Source: Rachycentron canadum (lineage: Eukaryota; Chordata; Actinopteri; Carangiformes; Rachycentridae). Taken from it: DNA of 64,000 nucleotides. How positions within the stretch are numbered: position 1 is the first letter of the stretch; the number at the start of each line of letters is the position of its first letter. Positions 22,136-35,131 of this stretch are shown piece by piece. The DNA is taken from the NCBI GenBank assembly GCA_038496675.1, contig CM076662.1, positions 14,202,645 through 14,266,644 of the forward strand. Direction: 5' to 3'. A program made the position numbers and the translations under genes. The notes under the pieces are model-generated. The model saw only the letters and a list, made by a program, of their open reading frames with translations, was not told where the DNA came from and did not search any database.

Positions 22136-22509
22136 ATATAAGGCAGCATTTTTCCCTGACCCTGGCATTTGTAAAAATGTATTCTGTATATAAATTATTT
22201 TATTTTCTCACGTTCTTGAAGAATGTGGCACAAACATGTACACACATCTAAATAATTTCTGTCCAGAGTGCACTTAGATTCAATATCTTTACTTGCAGTT
22301 TGTTTAAAATGGGAAAAAATGTATTAAGATCAGGGCTTAAGTAATTATTTTCTCTTATTTACAATTTGTGGCTGTTTGTTTCAGTGAAATCCAAGCACTT
22401 GTCATTAGGACTCTGCGGCTGCCTTCGGGTGAGGTCTGTTAAATGGCCAATTGAATGCTCTGTCAAGCAGAACCTTCCTGTGACCCTAACTCACATACAT
22501 GCACACCCG

Positions 22510-22516
22510 CACACAC

Positions 22517-22595
<79 letters not shown>
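22510..22595. repeat. (CA)n microsatellite, long
   Basis: About 40 CA units with one early interruption (gca). Confidence 0.97.
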
Positions 22596-22599
<4 letters not shown>

Positions 22600-22954
22600 T
22601 TTACAGCACTGGCACAGTCTAGCACAATCCTTTGCTGGAACATCAATAGTTTGTTTATAATTAGCCCTGGCACCTCTTGACTACTTAGAGAGAGTGATTG
22701 TTTTTGAAAATGGCCCCTGGGGTCCTGTTGACTGATTGGCCTGAGGTGGCTGGAGGGGGGGCGGGGGGCGGGGGGGTTGTTTGAGGGTCTGCAGTTGCAG
22801 TAGAGGATCTGTTGGCCCACAGTTGTAAGCTACATTCCTCTCAAGCTGCCCCGGACCCTGCTCTGACAGCCACTCCGATAATATCCCAGTCAGATAGAGT
22901 CCCAGGGCCGACATGTCTGAGTCCTGTTCTGAATCACTCAATTAGTGCAGTAGA

Positions 22955-23003
22955 AAAAGGAGAAGGAGGAGGAAGAGGAGGAGAAAGAGGAGGAGGAGGG
23001 ATC
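22955..23003. repeat. GGA/GAA purine-rich tract
   Basis: An imperfect run of gga and gaa triplets on the plus strand, able to form triplex DNA. No gene is associated. Confidence 0.8.
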
Positions 23004-23554
23004 TGAAATTGCTTTGTTCCCCACAACCCACACTAGCAACACAGAAACACAAAACAGCAACACAAACGGCGTGAGCTCGATTTATAGTAACAGGGTTTAT
23101 GCAGAGAAATGCAAGGTGTAAATACAGTTTGTGTGGTCTTATGGCAAACTGGCTGTTGGTGGAAAGAGGTGTGAGTGTGTTTGTGTGTGTTTGTACTGAC
23201 ACTTGTACTGTTTATCGAGTGCCATCACCTCCTAACTTTACTCCACATGGGTGCCAACACCTGCTGAATAGAAGTATCACTCAAATATGAGTCTAATAAT
23301 ATCTGCACCTGCATCTTGCATGACAGGAATATGTTTTTGAAGATTTGCAACTTATAGTTACAAAGCGATGATCTAACAGACACACTTGAACAGTGTTAGT
23401 CATTAAAAAAAGATGTATATCTCAACATAATGAAGAAGAAAGAGAAGCTTTAAAACAAACATGTTTCATCAAATAATCTTAACTCAAGGATCGCTTACTG
23501 CCTTGTTTCAGAGTTTTTTTTAAATACACATATTATTTATATCTTCTTTTTGCA

Positions 23555-23640
23555 GCCGTTATTTCTGTTGGTCATAACAACATTGTACACACCCAAGTTA
23601 TTGCAGAGATCTGGAGACACGGTGACACCACTATAAAAAA
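23555..23640 (+). repeat. Dispersed repeat, copy 1
   Basis: Shares the core gcagagatctggagacacgg and flanking words (acattgtacac, cggtgac) with related segments at about 30525-30660 (same strand) and 31335-31410 (opposite strand). The family name is not known to me. Confidence 0.5.
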
Positions 23641-26600
23641 GGTTCAAAGGTCTGAACTGAACTCGACTGTACAAAAGACACAATCAAAAAATCTGACAAG
23701 TTGTAAACAAGCCTGATGACTTGTCCAGATAATGTACGATTCAAATTGAAAACAAGGGCACCTGAAATATCACTAATAATCTCAGGAAAACTGTCTGCAC
23801 ACGATTGCAGCAGGCATGGCAGAGAAAGGTTGAACCAGGAAGTGGATCTGTAATTGAGATGAATGTTTAAAACTGCCAGTATGAAGTAGTTTTACACTTC
23901 ACCTTTGTTTTCTATTCTGATAGAAGTTTGGCTACAGCCTGGAGCTTTGTTTAACACCACCAACTGGTGCTCTCTAACTTGACTGCTCTTTATCTTGAAC
24001 TTGGAATTTAGAAATGTTGTTATTGTCAGTTGGATTTATAGAAGGAAGCAAGTTGATCAGTTTTAAAGGACCTTGCAGTTTGTCTATTTATCAAATTAGT
24101 GAATGTGCCTCTGAATGAGTGGTGACTTTATTTTTGTTTTTCAATTGCTCAGGTTTTATTTGTGTGAGGAGCATGTAAATCTGCACTGAGCCACAAAAAT
24201 TAAAGTCAATTCATTTTCTTTGTTTTGTATAGTGCCAAATATTCATTATGTTTTACCAGGATAAGATCACAACCATACATTATTACAATATTATAGAGCG
24301 AAATTAGAATAATCAATGAATAAATGCATACCATCTATGTCATTGTATAAAACCATTGTTATGTTAGTCTGTGCATTCTTGTAGTTTTTTTTTTTTTTTT
24401 TAAATCACAGGCAATTTATATTGATACAGGATACACACTCACTAATGCATATAAGTTAGTTTATGGAGACTTTCTTTCCTCTTAGACAAATAAGTTGGAG
24501 CAACAGCCTCTCAACATGACTCCTTGTGTCAGACCCACAGATTACTCAGCCAGTCCTTTGATAAATATGTCTTGTCCACTTTATCGCATAATGAGCAGCG
24601 GCGGTGTGTGTTGAGACATTTTTCATCAGGCACATTGGGACTATCTGGTTTTAGGAGGCAGCAGCTTAATTTTAGCTGAGCTTAAGGAGGTTTGACCAGC
24701 TTTCTTCTTCTCCTTTTTCTTGGAGTATTTCCCTCCGTCATTTCTCGGGCTTTGCGACTGACCCCTCACCTCCCTGTGAACCCCGTTACCTGCAGACACC
24801 CTCTGTGGCTGTCTTTGATGTGGTGTTTACTCTTGTGTACAGTAGGGGTTAATCACACACCTTAAGAGAGCAACGTGGAGTTACATACAATGGGTTCACT
24901 GGCCTGTGTTGTCTGAAGGCTAAAGGAGGGATTAGAGATTAAAAGGCAGCCAGTGTGTGAGGTAAACAGCGGAGAACAATATTTCACCTACTCCACATTT
25001 AGTCAGCGGATGTTGATGTCAGTCACCTTCTTCTAGATGTTGAGTTCTGACTGAAGGGTTGGGGGCTGCCAGGACTGTGTGTATTCAGTTTGTTCTCTCC
25101 TTGTTTTCACTTTTGACCAGGAATTTCCTGTAGTTTGATATAAAAAGTGGCAAAATATGATGTATTTTAGGTTCTGCAGAGAAAAGTTTAAGAACACACA
25201 TTGCCTATAATATATCAGTAATTGTGATTGTTGGCACTGTTGTAGTTGCAAGAAGTAGACTGGATAATCTGACAGATTTAGTTTAGTTCAGGTTTAGTTC
25301 AATTTTTTCAATAATATCAATATGGGTCATTCAAGGTTATTTGATTTTGATTTTATTTGACTCACATCACTGCATGTTTATCTCTCTTGGTTTGACATTT
25401 GTTCTGGTTTTATAGTCAAATTACACACATAAAAAGAATATTCTTGGCCAAACCTCACCCGGTCTCAATGAAAGTAGTATTTCAACACATACACAAGGTT
25501 GTGTTGCCTCACAGCTTTTCATATTTTAGGGTTATCAACCATTTATGGTAAACTTTTATCCGAATTACACAAAGAGGCAATTCAGTGAAACCTAGGACAG
25601 CTAAACCATGACCACAACAAATACGCCACATCCGTCACACTAATGTTCCTATGTGTCTCTGAAGAATTTTGGGAAAAAAAACATTTTAACGTCATTGATC
25701 TTCTAATCTGGGAAGTGACCCAACATTTTTGCAATATTCATTCAGTCTCTCAGCTTTGTTGCAAAAACTTGCTCCTGCTGAAAGACAAGCTCTTAAGAAC
25801 AGAAAACATATTCCCTGGATCGATGAGCGCCGCGCAAAGGAATGGTGCATTAATTGTAACAAGACACTCCCTCAAGAACATGGTCATTCACATGCTAATT
25901 GAAACTGAAGCACATGAGTTATAGTGCAGTGATTTCTCATAAAAAGCAACATTCATTTTTGTGGCAGTAGAAAACAATCCAAAATGAAGCTGAGCAAAGC
26001 TGAGCCTCTGCACTACCAGACAACTTTGATGGTGAATCATATTGTGGCAATATTTACCCTGAATCACAGCCTTTGACGTGTTGTGCAATGCAACGGGATG
26101 GGGAGTGTGGCTCCACAACATTACATTTTTAGACCACAACACCTGATCAGCAACATCACTGACTTTGTCATCTCGACATGGTCTGCTCAACTGCACTTAT
26201 CTGCCTGTGTGACCAGCACTAGCTCTTCCTTTTTGGTAACTTACAGTAGGTATGGCAGTAATGGTTAAACAAATGATTCAGGGTATAAAAACACAGGTTT
26301 TTGGTGAGTCAAACGCTTGTTCACATGAAAATTAATTCAATAGACATAGATAAACATACAGCTTTTGTATTCACAGTCTTGAAATGTGTTGAGATAACTT
26401 AACTGAGAATTGTTAGTGTGACTTGTCTGACGGACAAGGTAGCCCAAATGTTGGAAATGTCATTAGATAAAAGGGCCAGGGACAGTTTTTACTGTTCCAT
26501 CTCACAGCACCAATGATCAATCTGTTTTTTATTTTTTTTTGCTGCTCCTTTAAACCTTTGCTTGTTGGATGCCATTTACCAGCTGGTTAGATGGTTCATT

Positions 26601-26849
26601 TTGAATCACAACAACATGTAGTCAGATGTTCATATGGCTGGGAGGCTCTCATGATGTCAGCAGTGTTGCTCAAAGATTAAATAAAGTCCCAGTGAGAAAT
26701 TACATACCTGGAAGAGACTGCCTTGTGTGGACCATCTGTTTTGTTCTAATGCAACCCTTATTAATTTTTGGAAATTATACTTGTTTTCAACACAGTCTCA
26801 CGTAAGCAAAAGGCGTTCAGTTGTTTTTTTCTTTTGTTGTCACTGTGTG

Positions 26850-27190
26850 AGAAACAAGGAACGTGAGTTCATGCCCTTTTTGGTCTCGGGGATCTGGGAA
26901 ATACACTTATTCACTTTCTTGCCAACAGTTAGATAACAATATTGATGCTACTCTGTTCTCCATCAGTTTAATATGAGGCTATGGAGTCAGGAGATGGTTA
27001 GTTTAGCTTGTCCTAGCATAAGAAACCAGAAACCTATGGCAACAGTTAGCCTGGCTCTGTTGGAAACTTAAAAACCTAATTTATTAACACCTTAGGTATA
27101 AAGATCACAATATTATGTGGGTGTGAGCTTTTCATCCAACCGAGAAGAAAGTAAATAAGTGTATTTCCCAAAAATGAAAACATAACCTTT
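26850..27190 (+). repeat. Percomorph interspersed repeat, forward copy
   Basis: Starts with aatacacttattcactttct and continues gccaacagttagat, atatgaggctatgg, ggttagtttagcttg, gcataagaaaccaga, acagttagcctggctctgtt and ttattaacacc. This is the same family as 625-925, 31030-31260 and 34260-34480. Confidence 0.65.
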
Positions 27191-27437
27191 AAAACGATCT
27201 GATATAGTGGTGCCATGCAAATCTATTTTTTCTGGAAACTGGTTAACAAGAATAGGAGTGAGACTTCTGAAAGACATGATACCTCTGGTTTCAATGAGAA
27301 TTTCTGATCATTTCTTAGAAGAGGTGTCTGTAGGAGTCAGATCCTGCCTGTGAACAGGCCTGGTTTCTCTTTGCACAACGTCTTCATCCCTCCCTCCCAC
27401 TGGAATCTGATGACAAACTAGATTTAACCTCTCAGCT

Positions 27438-27491
27438 ATGAGGAGCTCGGTTCAGCTTCTTATTGCTCTGTGTGGAGGAGTCGCTTGTCTG
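27438..27491 (+). other. Possible orphan signal-peptide exon
   Basis: ATG at 27438 encodes MRSSVQLLIALCGGVACL, 18 residues with Arg at position 2 and a hydrophobic core ending in small residues, like a secretory signal. It is followed exactly by a donor-like CTG|GTGAGA (27491/27492). No second exon with a matching acceptor was found downstream, so this may be chance. No gene name can be given. Confidence 0.2.
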
Positions 27492-28893
27492 GTGAGAGAT
27501 GAATTCTAGTAATAGGTTATGATTCAGGGCAGAGGAACGTATGTATTTATACTCCCCCCATACTACATACTGTGATTTTAGTCAAAAGTACCTTTAGTCA
27601 TCGATACTGTATGAGTGACTCTGCAATTTAAAATGTGACTAGAATGGGAAACGAAAAGAGACCTTTTTCAAATTAAGATGTGCGATTTATTAAATCTAAG
27701 TGGAGTGAGAGAGAAAGCATGCACTTCAGGAATTCCTAGCATTTTCAGACTTCTTCAGACATAAGGCATTCTGCACAGTCAGCAATTGATATGTTATCAC
27801 CAAGAATCAAGAATTAGCAGGTAACAAAAGAGTATCAAATAATAAGCATTTTCAGAGCAATGTCTATGTGTTGTTAAGACCAGAATTTAAAAGAGATGAA
27901 GCAACCAAGTAATGGAAATGTTAGTATGTCCTATATTGAAAATAACATTAGGCACTCATGCATATTGTGGTTGTTGTCTGAAGGAAACTGTGTAAAGTTA
28001 ATTAAAGTAAATTTACACATTGTTTTGGCCCAAGGTGGTATTCTGAGACTTTCTTAAAGCTGGGTAGGCTTGCTATGGTGATTTTTTCAAACATGCAAAA
28101 CCACTGATATGGCCCTTTAAAATGCACCATACCATGATTTACCTTTGCAGAGATCTAGGCACTGGTTTGCTGGCAAGATCTAAATGACACTGGCACACTG
28201 GTTTAAATATAGCCTCAGGAGGAGATAAAAACAAAAGTGAAAGCTCAATTATCTGTACTTCAAAGCAGCCAAATTGTCAATACTTCCCCGGGGCATTTCA
28301 AGTTGTGCCAGTTCTTTCATCTCTGCCCATGGTCCTTGAGGGCCAGGCACTTAGATGGAGTCAGGAAGTCAGTGGTAATGCCTGGCATTCTGAGATGTAG
28401 GAAGACCGGCAAAGCACTGCATAATATACAGAAATAATCATTGTTGTTGGAGCATATGTTCAGCTAGACCTTGTTTATGTACTTAATGATGTAGTGGTGT
28501 GTCCTTTTCAGGTTCATTTTCCCTCAGCTTCACTGACTCCCTGAATAAATGACTTGCAACAAGAAGAATTCATGTTCATGTACATTACTTCTGGTGGCAA
28601 AAAGCCCCGACTATTCAAAAACCTAAGCAGCTTTCTCTTATTGTCACCACTTGGTGCCACCAGCTACACTTTCACATGACAAATCATCCTCATTTCCAGC
28701 CTAGGTGTTTCCTCCAAAACCATTTCACAGACAAAAGAAACCAAAAAGCGCTGATGTAGCATAAAGGATGGTGTTTTCATAAGTGGTTCAGCGTCTCTGT
28801 CCCAAACCCTTCCACACACTACTATCCATTATCTTTCTGTGGGACAGGGGAAGTTGTCTTGGGGACCTATTGTGTGCTTAGTGGAGTTTTGAC

Positions 28894-28921
<28 letters not shown>
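28894..28921. repeat. (GT)n microsatellite
   Basis: About 13 GT units. Confidence 0.9.
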
Positions 28922-28925
<4 letters not shown>

Positions 28926-29332
28926 GCACCTCTATAGTTCACACAGGAGGTGTCGGGGAACCCAGGGCTGGAGCCTCAGATCCCAGAGGAAAGTCTTGGC
29001 ACCAGGGGGCCTGTCCTCCCCTCTGGCCCCTGCCGGGCTGCTGGGGAAGCCAGGCATGGAGACAGTAGGATGGGGAGGGGGCAGGCAACATGGAAGCAAA
29101 TGAGCAGAGGAGGTGCTGGGCCGGCTCTTGCCCTCTCACTGACAGGATCTGGTCAATGTCCTGCCGCGTAGGGTCGCGGCCCAGCTTACGCACACAAACT
29201 TATCTCCAGTGCATCTGCCGGGCCGCCTGCGCAGTCAGGCTGTCTCCATTGCAGGCCACAAGCGTTTTCCTGCTGAGGGTGAGAGAAGGATGGTGGGAGG
29301 ATGGAGAGAGGAAGGGTGGGGGAGATGGGGGG

Positions 29333-29719
29333 NNNNNNNNNNNNNNNNNNNNNNNNNNNNNNNNNNNNNNNNNNNNNNNNNNNNNNNNNNNNNNNNNNNN
29401 NNNNNNNNNNNNNNNNNNNNNNNNNNNNNNNNNNNNNNNNNNNNNNNNNNNNNNNNNNNNNNNNNNNNNNNNNNNNNNNNNNNNNNNNNNNNNNNNNNNN
29501 NNNNNNNNNNNNNNNNNNNNNNNNNNNNNNNNNNNNNNNNNNNNNNNNNNNNNNNNNNNNNNNNNNNNNNNNNNNNNNNNNNNNNNNNNNNNNNNNNNNN
29601 NNNNNNNNNNNNNNNNNNNNNNNNNNNNNNNNNNNNNNNNNNNNNNNNNNNNNNNNNNNNNNNNNNNNNNNNNNNNNNNNNNNNNNNNNNNNNNNNNNNN
29701 NNNNNNNNNNNNNNNNNNN
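29333..29719. other. Assembly gap (387 N)
   Basis: A run of N. The left edge is a G-rich tract (gggtgggggagatggggg) and the right edge is gggtggggggtg, so the missing part is probably a G-rich simple sequence. Open frames crossing it are not real evidence of coding. Confidence 1.
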
Positions 29720-30524
29720 GGTGGGGGGTGCATGAGGCAGACAGAGACAGGCGGGGGCTCAATGTGAAACTGCCCCTACAGAGGCCTGCCAAGTCGCTGA
29801 ACTATATGGAAAACACGAGCCGCCTCCAGGGTAACAGGACCACTTCTGAATTTCTACAAACAAAAATAGCTCTGATGTCTGGCTACGACCTCTCTGTTCT
29901 CTGGCCCTCGTCGCTCTCTGCATGTCTGTCACATTCAAATTCCCACACGAAGACCGAGCTCATGTTCAAACCTAAACAGCCCTTAAGAACAAACTAATTT
30001 TCTGTTGAGCACAGAGAAAAAAAGAGTGCAGAAATTTAATAATTGTGTGGAGCAGAGTGTATTTGTCAATCCTTCTCTCTCTCAGATGGAGATGACCTCT
30101 TGGTGACCAATTGTGTGGACCTCAGTTGAGGTCCCCTTGGTGAGCCATTTCATCATTTAAACAGCACAAGTTCCAATTCTCATGACCTAATGTGTTGTAG
30201 AATGCCTGAAATCTGCTGCTTGTGTTTTCTCTTCTGTCCCTCAACCCTTTCTCATCAACAACAGCAGGGATCCGTAACAGGAAAAAGTAGTTGACAACTC
30301 TGAGCTGCTGGGACAAGGTGATGAGTTGTGTTCTCAGAGAAACTTTTTTTTAACTATAATAATGCATCATTTGCTTCTTTTGCCTTTCCTTGATAGTTGA
30401 TGGATGGCCTGGAGAAGACAGGGGAGTAATATGCAACGAAGATCCTCAACAGAAATCATTTTGTATGCAAGCCACCAGAACACCCCATCATCCACATTTT
30501 CTGAAGAATCTTATTTTTAGGCCT

Positions 30525-30660
30525 TCATCGGCCTTCATTGCTATTGGTTATCATAACATTGTGCATACCAAAATATTTGCTGGAATCTGGCAACGTGTCA
30601 ACATTAGTGCAAACTTGGGGCAAGACAAGATGTGGCAGACAGTTGTACAGGTTGTAACCA
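30525..30660 (+). repeat. Dispersed repeat, copy 2
   Basis: Weakly similar to 23555-23640: tcataacattgtgcatacc, then tgctggaatctggcaacgtg. Judged by eye only. Confidence 0.4.
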
Positions 30661-31029
30661 AACCACCAATTTAGCCCGTTTCGCCAGAAGTAAACCTCGA
30701 ATTGAGCCAATCAATAACTGAAAACCGATAACTTTTCTCAAGAGAATGATCACAAATAAAACTAGCAGGATACATCAAGTCAAAGTTGGAACAGAAACAA
30801 TTTACAATTTACAATGACTATGTGGGCAACGGTGTTATTATTTGCCTATGTTTCCTCTGTAACCTGAGGGTTCATTTAAAACAAAGTCCTATCACCAGGT
30901 AAGAATGTGGTACAATTCAGCAAAATCAGATATTAAATACCAACATTTCTCTTTTTTAATTTTAAATTGCATTGTTAACATGCTCTCTACAACATCTGTG
31001 ATGGTGATTACAATATGGTTATAGGAAGC

Positions 31030-31260
31030 TAAAATATCTGAAATGCTTACATATGCTTATTTACTTTCTGACAGTGGGTTGTACATCCAGGAGATGGTTA
31101 TCTTAGCTTAGTTTAGCTTAGCTTAGCTTAGCATAGTGGCTCAAAACTGGGAGTTTGCTTGGCTCTGTCTCTGTGTAACAAAATCCACTTACCAGCACCT
31201 CAAGAGCTCAATTAGCATCCCATAAATATAAAAGTCCATTACACAAGTTGAGATATCAGA
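31030..31260 (+). repeat. Percomorph interspersed repeat, forward copy with TTAGC expansion
   Basis: Same family as 26850-27190: ttatttactttctgacagtg, caggagatggtta, gcttggctctgtctctg, taacaaaatccacttaccag and cacctcaagagctcaatt. Between them a pentamer (TTAGC) is repeated at 31105-31136, as gcttagcttagcttagc. Confidence 0.65.
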
Positions 31261-31334
31261 ATTGGTATCGTGAGAGAAAAAATAGTCAGTTCATCACCCC
31301 TTGTTAACTCACTATCCAAAGAGAACAGTGCTTA

Positions 31335-31410
31335 CTGCTTTGCCATATCAGACATCTTTTTCACAATGTCACCGTGTTCCACGATCTCTGCGATGGCTTA
31401 AATAGATACA
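31335..31410 (-). repeat. Dispersed repeat, copy 3 (inverted)
   Basis: The reverse complement reads gcagagatcgtggaacacgg and then tgacattgtg, close to the 23555-23640 copy. Confidence 0.5.
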
Positions 31411-32227
31411 ACATTTATATTAGCAACAGGAACAATGACCAAAATAATAGTTATAATTAGAAGCAGAAAGCACAGTTTTAATTCATTGAAAAATCTTCTT
31501 ATGTTTCAGATAAGTTTTCAAGCAAGAAAAACAAGTCAAAATTGACCTTTTTTGGCTTCCTTAGATTTAGATTCCACTGTGGTTTTTGGGTCAGTTACCT
31601 TTAAGGATAACATTTCACATTTTGGCTGTAAAACAGCATTATTCCCCCTGCACTAAAGTCCCAAGACCTGCAATAGATCCTCCGAGTGCTACATGACAGC
31701 ACACCTGACACTGACACATGCACACCTATAAACCTTACATACACAACTCCCCTCATCTGCTACTCATTGGGTGCACTGTTAAAGCAGGACCTTTAACACA
31801 AAGGTAAAACCCTGCAATGGGTGTTTACAAGGCAAAGTTTAGCCATGTGACCTCCAACGCTAAAACTGTTTGACAGTGACTGAAGGAGGAAGGGAGCAGC
31901 AGGGTGAGGGCTTGATTATGGTGTACTGCTCTTCAACCTTTAAACACTCGTGATGTTAGGTAGAAAACCTTGCCTTGTTTTTTTGGATGCAAATCCAGTC
32001 TGATTTTGTTGAGTTAATTGAGAGGCAAATGGGAGGTAACATATATATCAGGAAGAGCTAGATTTACCCTTCAATTAGAACTTCACTTTTAGAGGTTTTG
32101 GTAATTTTTTTTAAGGGGGGATGGAGGGAGAAGTGAAAGAAAGAAGAAGAAGAAAAGAAGCTAGACGACCTTCTTAATGTACATTCTGTTCTGCTTTGGC
32201 TGTGATTCACAAGGTTGCCTGTCTAGT

Positions 32228-32257
32228 GTGTGTGTGTGTGTGTAAGTGTGTGTGTGT
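32228..32257. repeat. (GT)n microsatellite
   Basis: Two GT blocks separated by taa. Confidence 0.9.
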
Positions 32258-34259
32258 GGCGGTGCCAGGCACAGCGTCTCTTCTGGCTCATACACTGTTG
32301 ACCCTGCCCTGTACTCTCCTCCTACTATGGGCGAGGCATACGTGGTGCAGCACGTAGCAACACTCTGCTAATACTGATATGCGCATACACACAGATAGGC
32401 GTGGACGTTCACGAGCCAACGGACAGACATGCACGCACAAACATACACACCTACACACACTCAGAGAATAAAGACTGTGATATTTGCTCATTGCATGAAC
32501 TCATTCAAAGTTCAGAATTTGCAGGAATGAATCTCTGGTCTTAGCGTGTGGCAAAATGCTCAGTTCCATTCTTTTTCGCCGCTATCTGTGAACCTGACAG
32601 TGGCTACGAGGCTGCCAATCAAAACAGCATCATAGTATTAGGTGTAATAAAAAGCCACCAGAAGTTTTTTTTTGTTGTTTTTGTTTTTGCTTTGTCCTTA
32701 TTATGGGTTGACTGCTTTAAACGAACAAAGAATCCAAATAAAACACTCCACCATTAACATCACCCAATACCCTCCACCACTGGTTCTGTATTATATTTCC
32801 ATGTGAAATGTCTTGCAAAGTATGCGATGGTACAGTCCTGATTTAAAGCTTTCTGCTCTAAGTTTTAGCCTATTTAAAACCTCCATGTTCATGTGAGAGA
32901 GTCCATGTACCCCAAGAGCCTGATCGTATCATGCTACCAGCCCACTTTATGTCTCTCAACCACTCAATTCCAAATGAATATAAATGAGTGTTTTCATTGT
33001 GAGACGGAATGAAAACAGCAAAGTATGTTACCAAAAACACTGACTAATACTTACTGTGGAAGAAAAACAAAACTAGCAAATTCTTGCAAAAAAAAAAAAA
33101 AAAAGAAGTAGAAGTTGTGGACAAACTGTTTTTCATGTCTGCATTTGGCTAATGTGCAAGCTGTGGAGGAAGCTGATGTACATAGGAAAGCTGGGGAAGA
33201 GTCAAAACCATTTATAGTAACAAATGGTTAATAATTAATATTCACAATGTAATAGAATTGAAATTCTACTGCTTATTCTTGGCATTCAGCTTTCTAAACC
33301 ATCTTCCAATAAGGGCAGCAGTGAAACTGGCCTACATTCCTGGACGAAAAACATTACAAAATGATGAATAGGAGGGATAGCAAAGGTCAAAGCAACAGGA
33401 ACAAGTCACTGGATGTGACACAAATTTGTAAAAAGTGACTCAAATTTTTATGTCTAAGATAATCTGCACATCATATCTTACTATTTAAGAGGAAATATGA
33501 AAAAAATAATAAATAAATAACTGCACAAAAAATTCCCCAAAAATGTCATCAATTTTGTGGAACTAAGGAAAATGATGGGAATAAATCAGAAATATAAAGG
33601 GGGTTTACAACAATACATACATACAGGGGTAACAACTATGAAATCACATGATTGAATAATTGATCGATTCTGATGGACAATTGTGATACAAGTATCACTG
33701 TATCACATTGCAGATGTAACAGAGCCTGAGATGTCTTCTTCTGGGTCTTACTATGATGTGAAGGATGCCTCAGTGTAAATCTTTCACTCCAGGACCTGGG
33801 CTGACCCCAAGTTTTAGCCTTTGTTTGGCAGACGCCTTGGCCCCCTTTAATCTTGTGAAGAGATAAATCCTTTGATGGACCTGGCCTGCATCAGTTGAAA
33901 GTGCTGCCCAGCCATCTCCATATATCAACATAATACGGCATGTTTGATGTTGGGGGGCTGCGGCGTGCGGGTGGGCTCTTTCTCTGCGACCTATAACAGA
34001 GTCATCAATCCCAGGCCACAACCGCAAGACCCCACCACCTCTCCACGCCTCCAGTGCCCTCCCTCGTATTCCTCCAACCCCCCCCCCCACCTTCTCTGGA
34101 CATGCACCCGACCACAACCAGCCCTGCCCTCTTGACCACAGAGCACTCACACTCAACCAGGATAAGCATATCTGTCTGTGTCAGGCACAAACAGGCAGAC
34201 TCTGAGACGACAAGCTTTTGACACCAAGACGCATATTCAGAGTAATAGCCTTTTAGCTT

Positions 34260-34480
34260 AAATAATAAAATAGTGCAACATTTTGGGAAACTTTAAACCA
34301 TGCAATGTCAAAATAAGTAAAGATAGAAGTGTTGAATTTTCCAGTTTTCATGCTAAGATATCTAACCTGCCGCTGGCTCCAGTGTCATATTTAATTGATA
34401 GATATGAAAGTGGTACCAATCCCCTGATGTATCTTTGGGCAAGGAAGCAAGTGTATCTCTCAGAATATTAAAATATTCCT
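34260..34480 (-). repeat. Percomorph interspersed repeat, reverse copy
   Basis: Reads as the opposite strand of the family: catgctaagatatctaacct, ccgctggctccagtgtcata, tttaattgatagatatgaaa, gtggtaccaatc and ttgggcaaggaagcaagtgt, ending attcctttaa. Confidence 0.6.
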
Positions 34481-35109
34481 TTAAATGGAGTGCAGAGCTT
34501 TTTCTCATAATCTTCCTCCAAGATTTTAATAAACTATTAGTCATTATCACACCCAGAATAAATGAAAATATTCTCTCTCCACTTTCATCTCAATGTCACT
34601 GAACTTATTTCCCATGATTCTCTCTGTGTTGTGAAAGTGAATGGTGCTCCCCAGAGTACATCATAGGGCTATCTAAGTGTCATCCAAAAGCCTGTGATTA
34701 AACTGAGGTGAACTTCAGGGAGCTCTTTAGATTCCTCTGATAAGACCCCTGGTCACATTAAGACAGACAGTCCCTGTGCGAGAGCATAGTGCTGGCCTCA
34801 CACACTCGCTCTTATCTTAATCCTTCATCAACACACACCTAATCTGACCACGGATGCTAATGTTGATAGATCCGATCCCTGACTGGGGAATATAGGAGAA
34901 TTCACTGTCAAAAATCACACGAGAACATTTCCATTTCATTATCCTAATTGTGTACATTAATCCTTATTATAATTATGGCCTATGGCTCTGCTACATTAGA
35001 ATCATTGTCAGCTGTCCAGTACATAAGTATTGTCTACTGTAGTTTTCTTGCTTGGGTGAAGCAGGTGCTAAGGCACTCTATAGATGATGCTGTCATGCTT
35101 TCTTGGCTG

Positions 35110-35131
35110 AGTGTGTGTGTGTGTGTGTGTT
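35110..35131. repeat. (GT)n microsatellite
   Basis: Ten to eleven GT units. Confidence 0.9.

Larger units (their letters stand above)
22136..26850. other. Intergenic DNA, no gene seen
   Basis: Contains the CA and GGA tracts listed separately and a copy of a dispersed repeat at about 23555-23640. The segment 24480-24780 is less simple in composition and has no repeat that I recognise, so it is a reasonable place to test for conservation. No exon-like frame was seen. Confidence 0.45.
27191..29332. other. Intergenic DNA with a GC-rich end
   Basis: No firm gene. It includes a GT microsatellite at 28894-28921 and a GC- and purine-rich block from about 28940 to the assembly gap at 29333. That block has an 84-codon minus-strand open frame (28939-29193), discussed under findings. 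Confidence 0.4.

Noticed and set aside
29090..29997. Open frames crossing 29333-29719
   Set aside because: They are open only because of the run of N; they give no evidence for coding.
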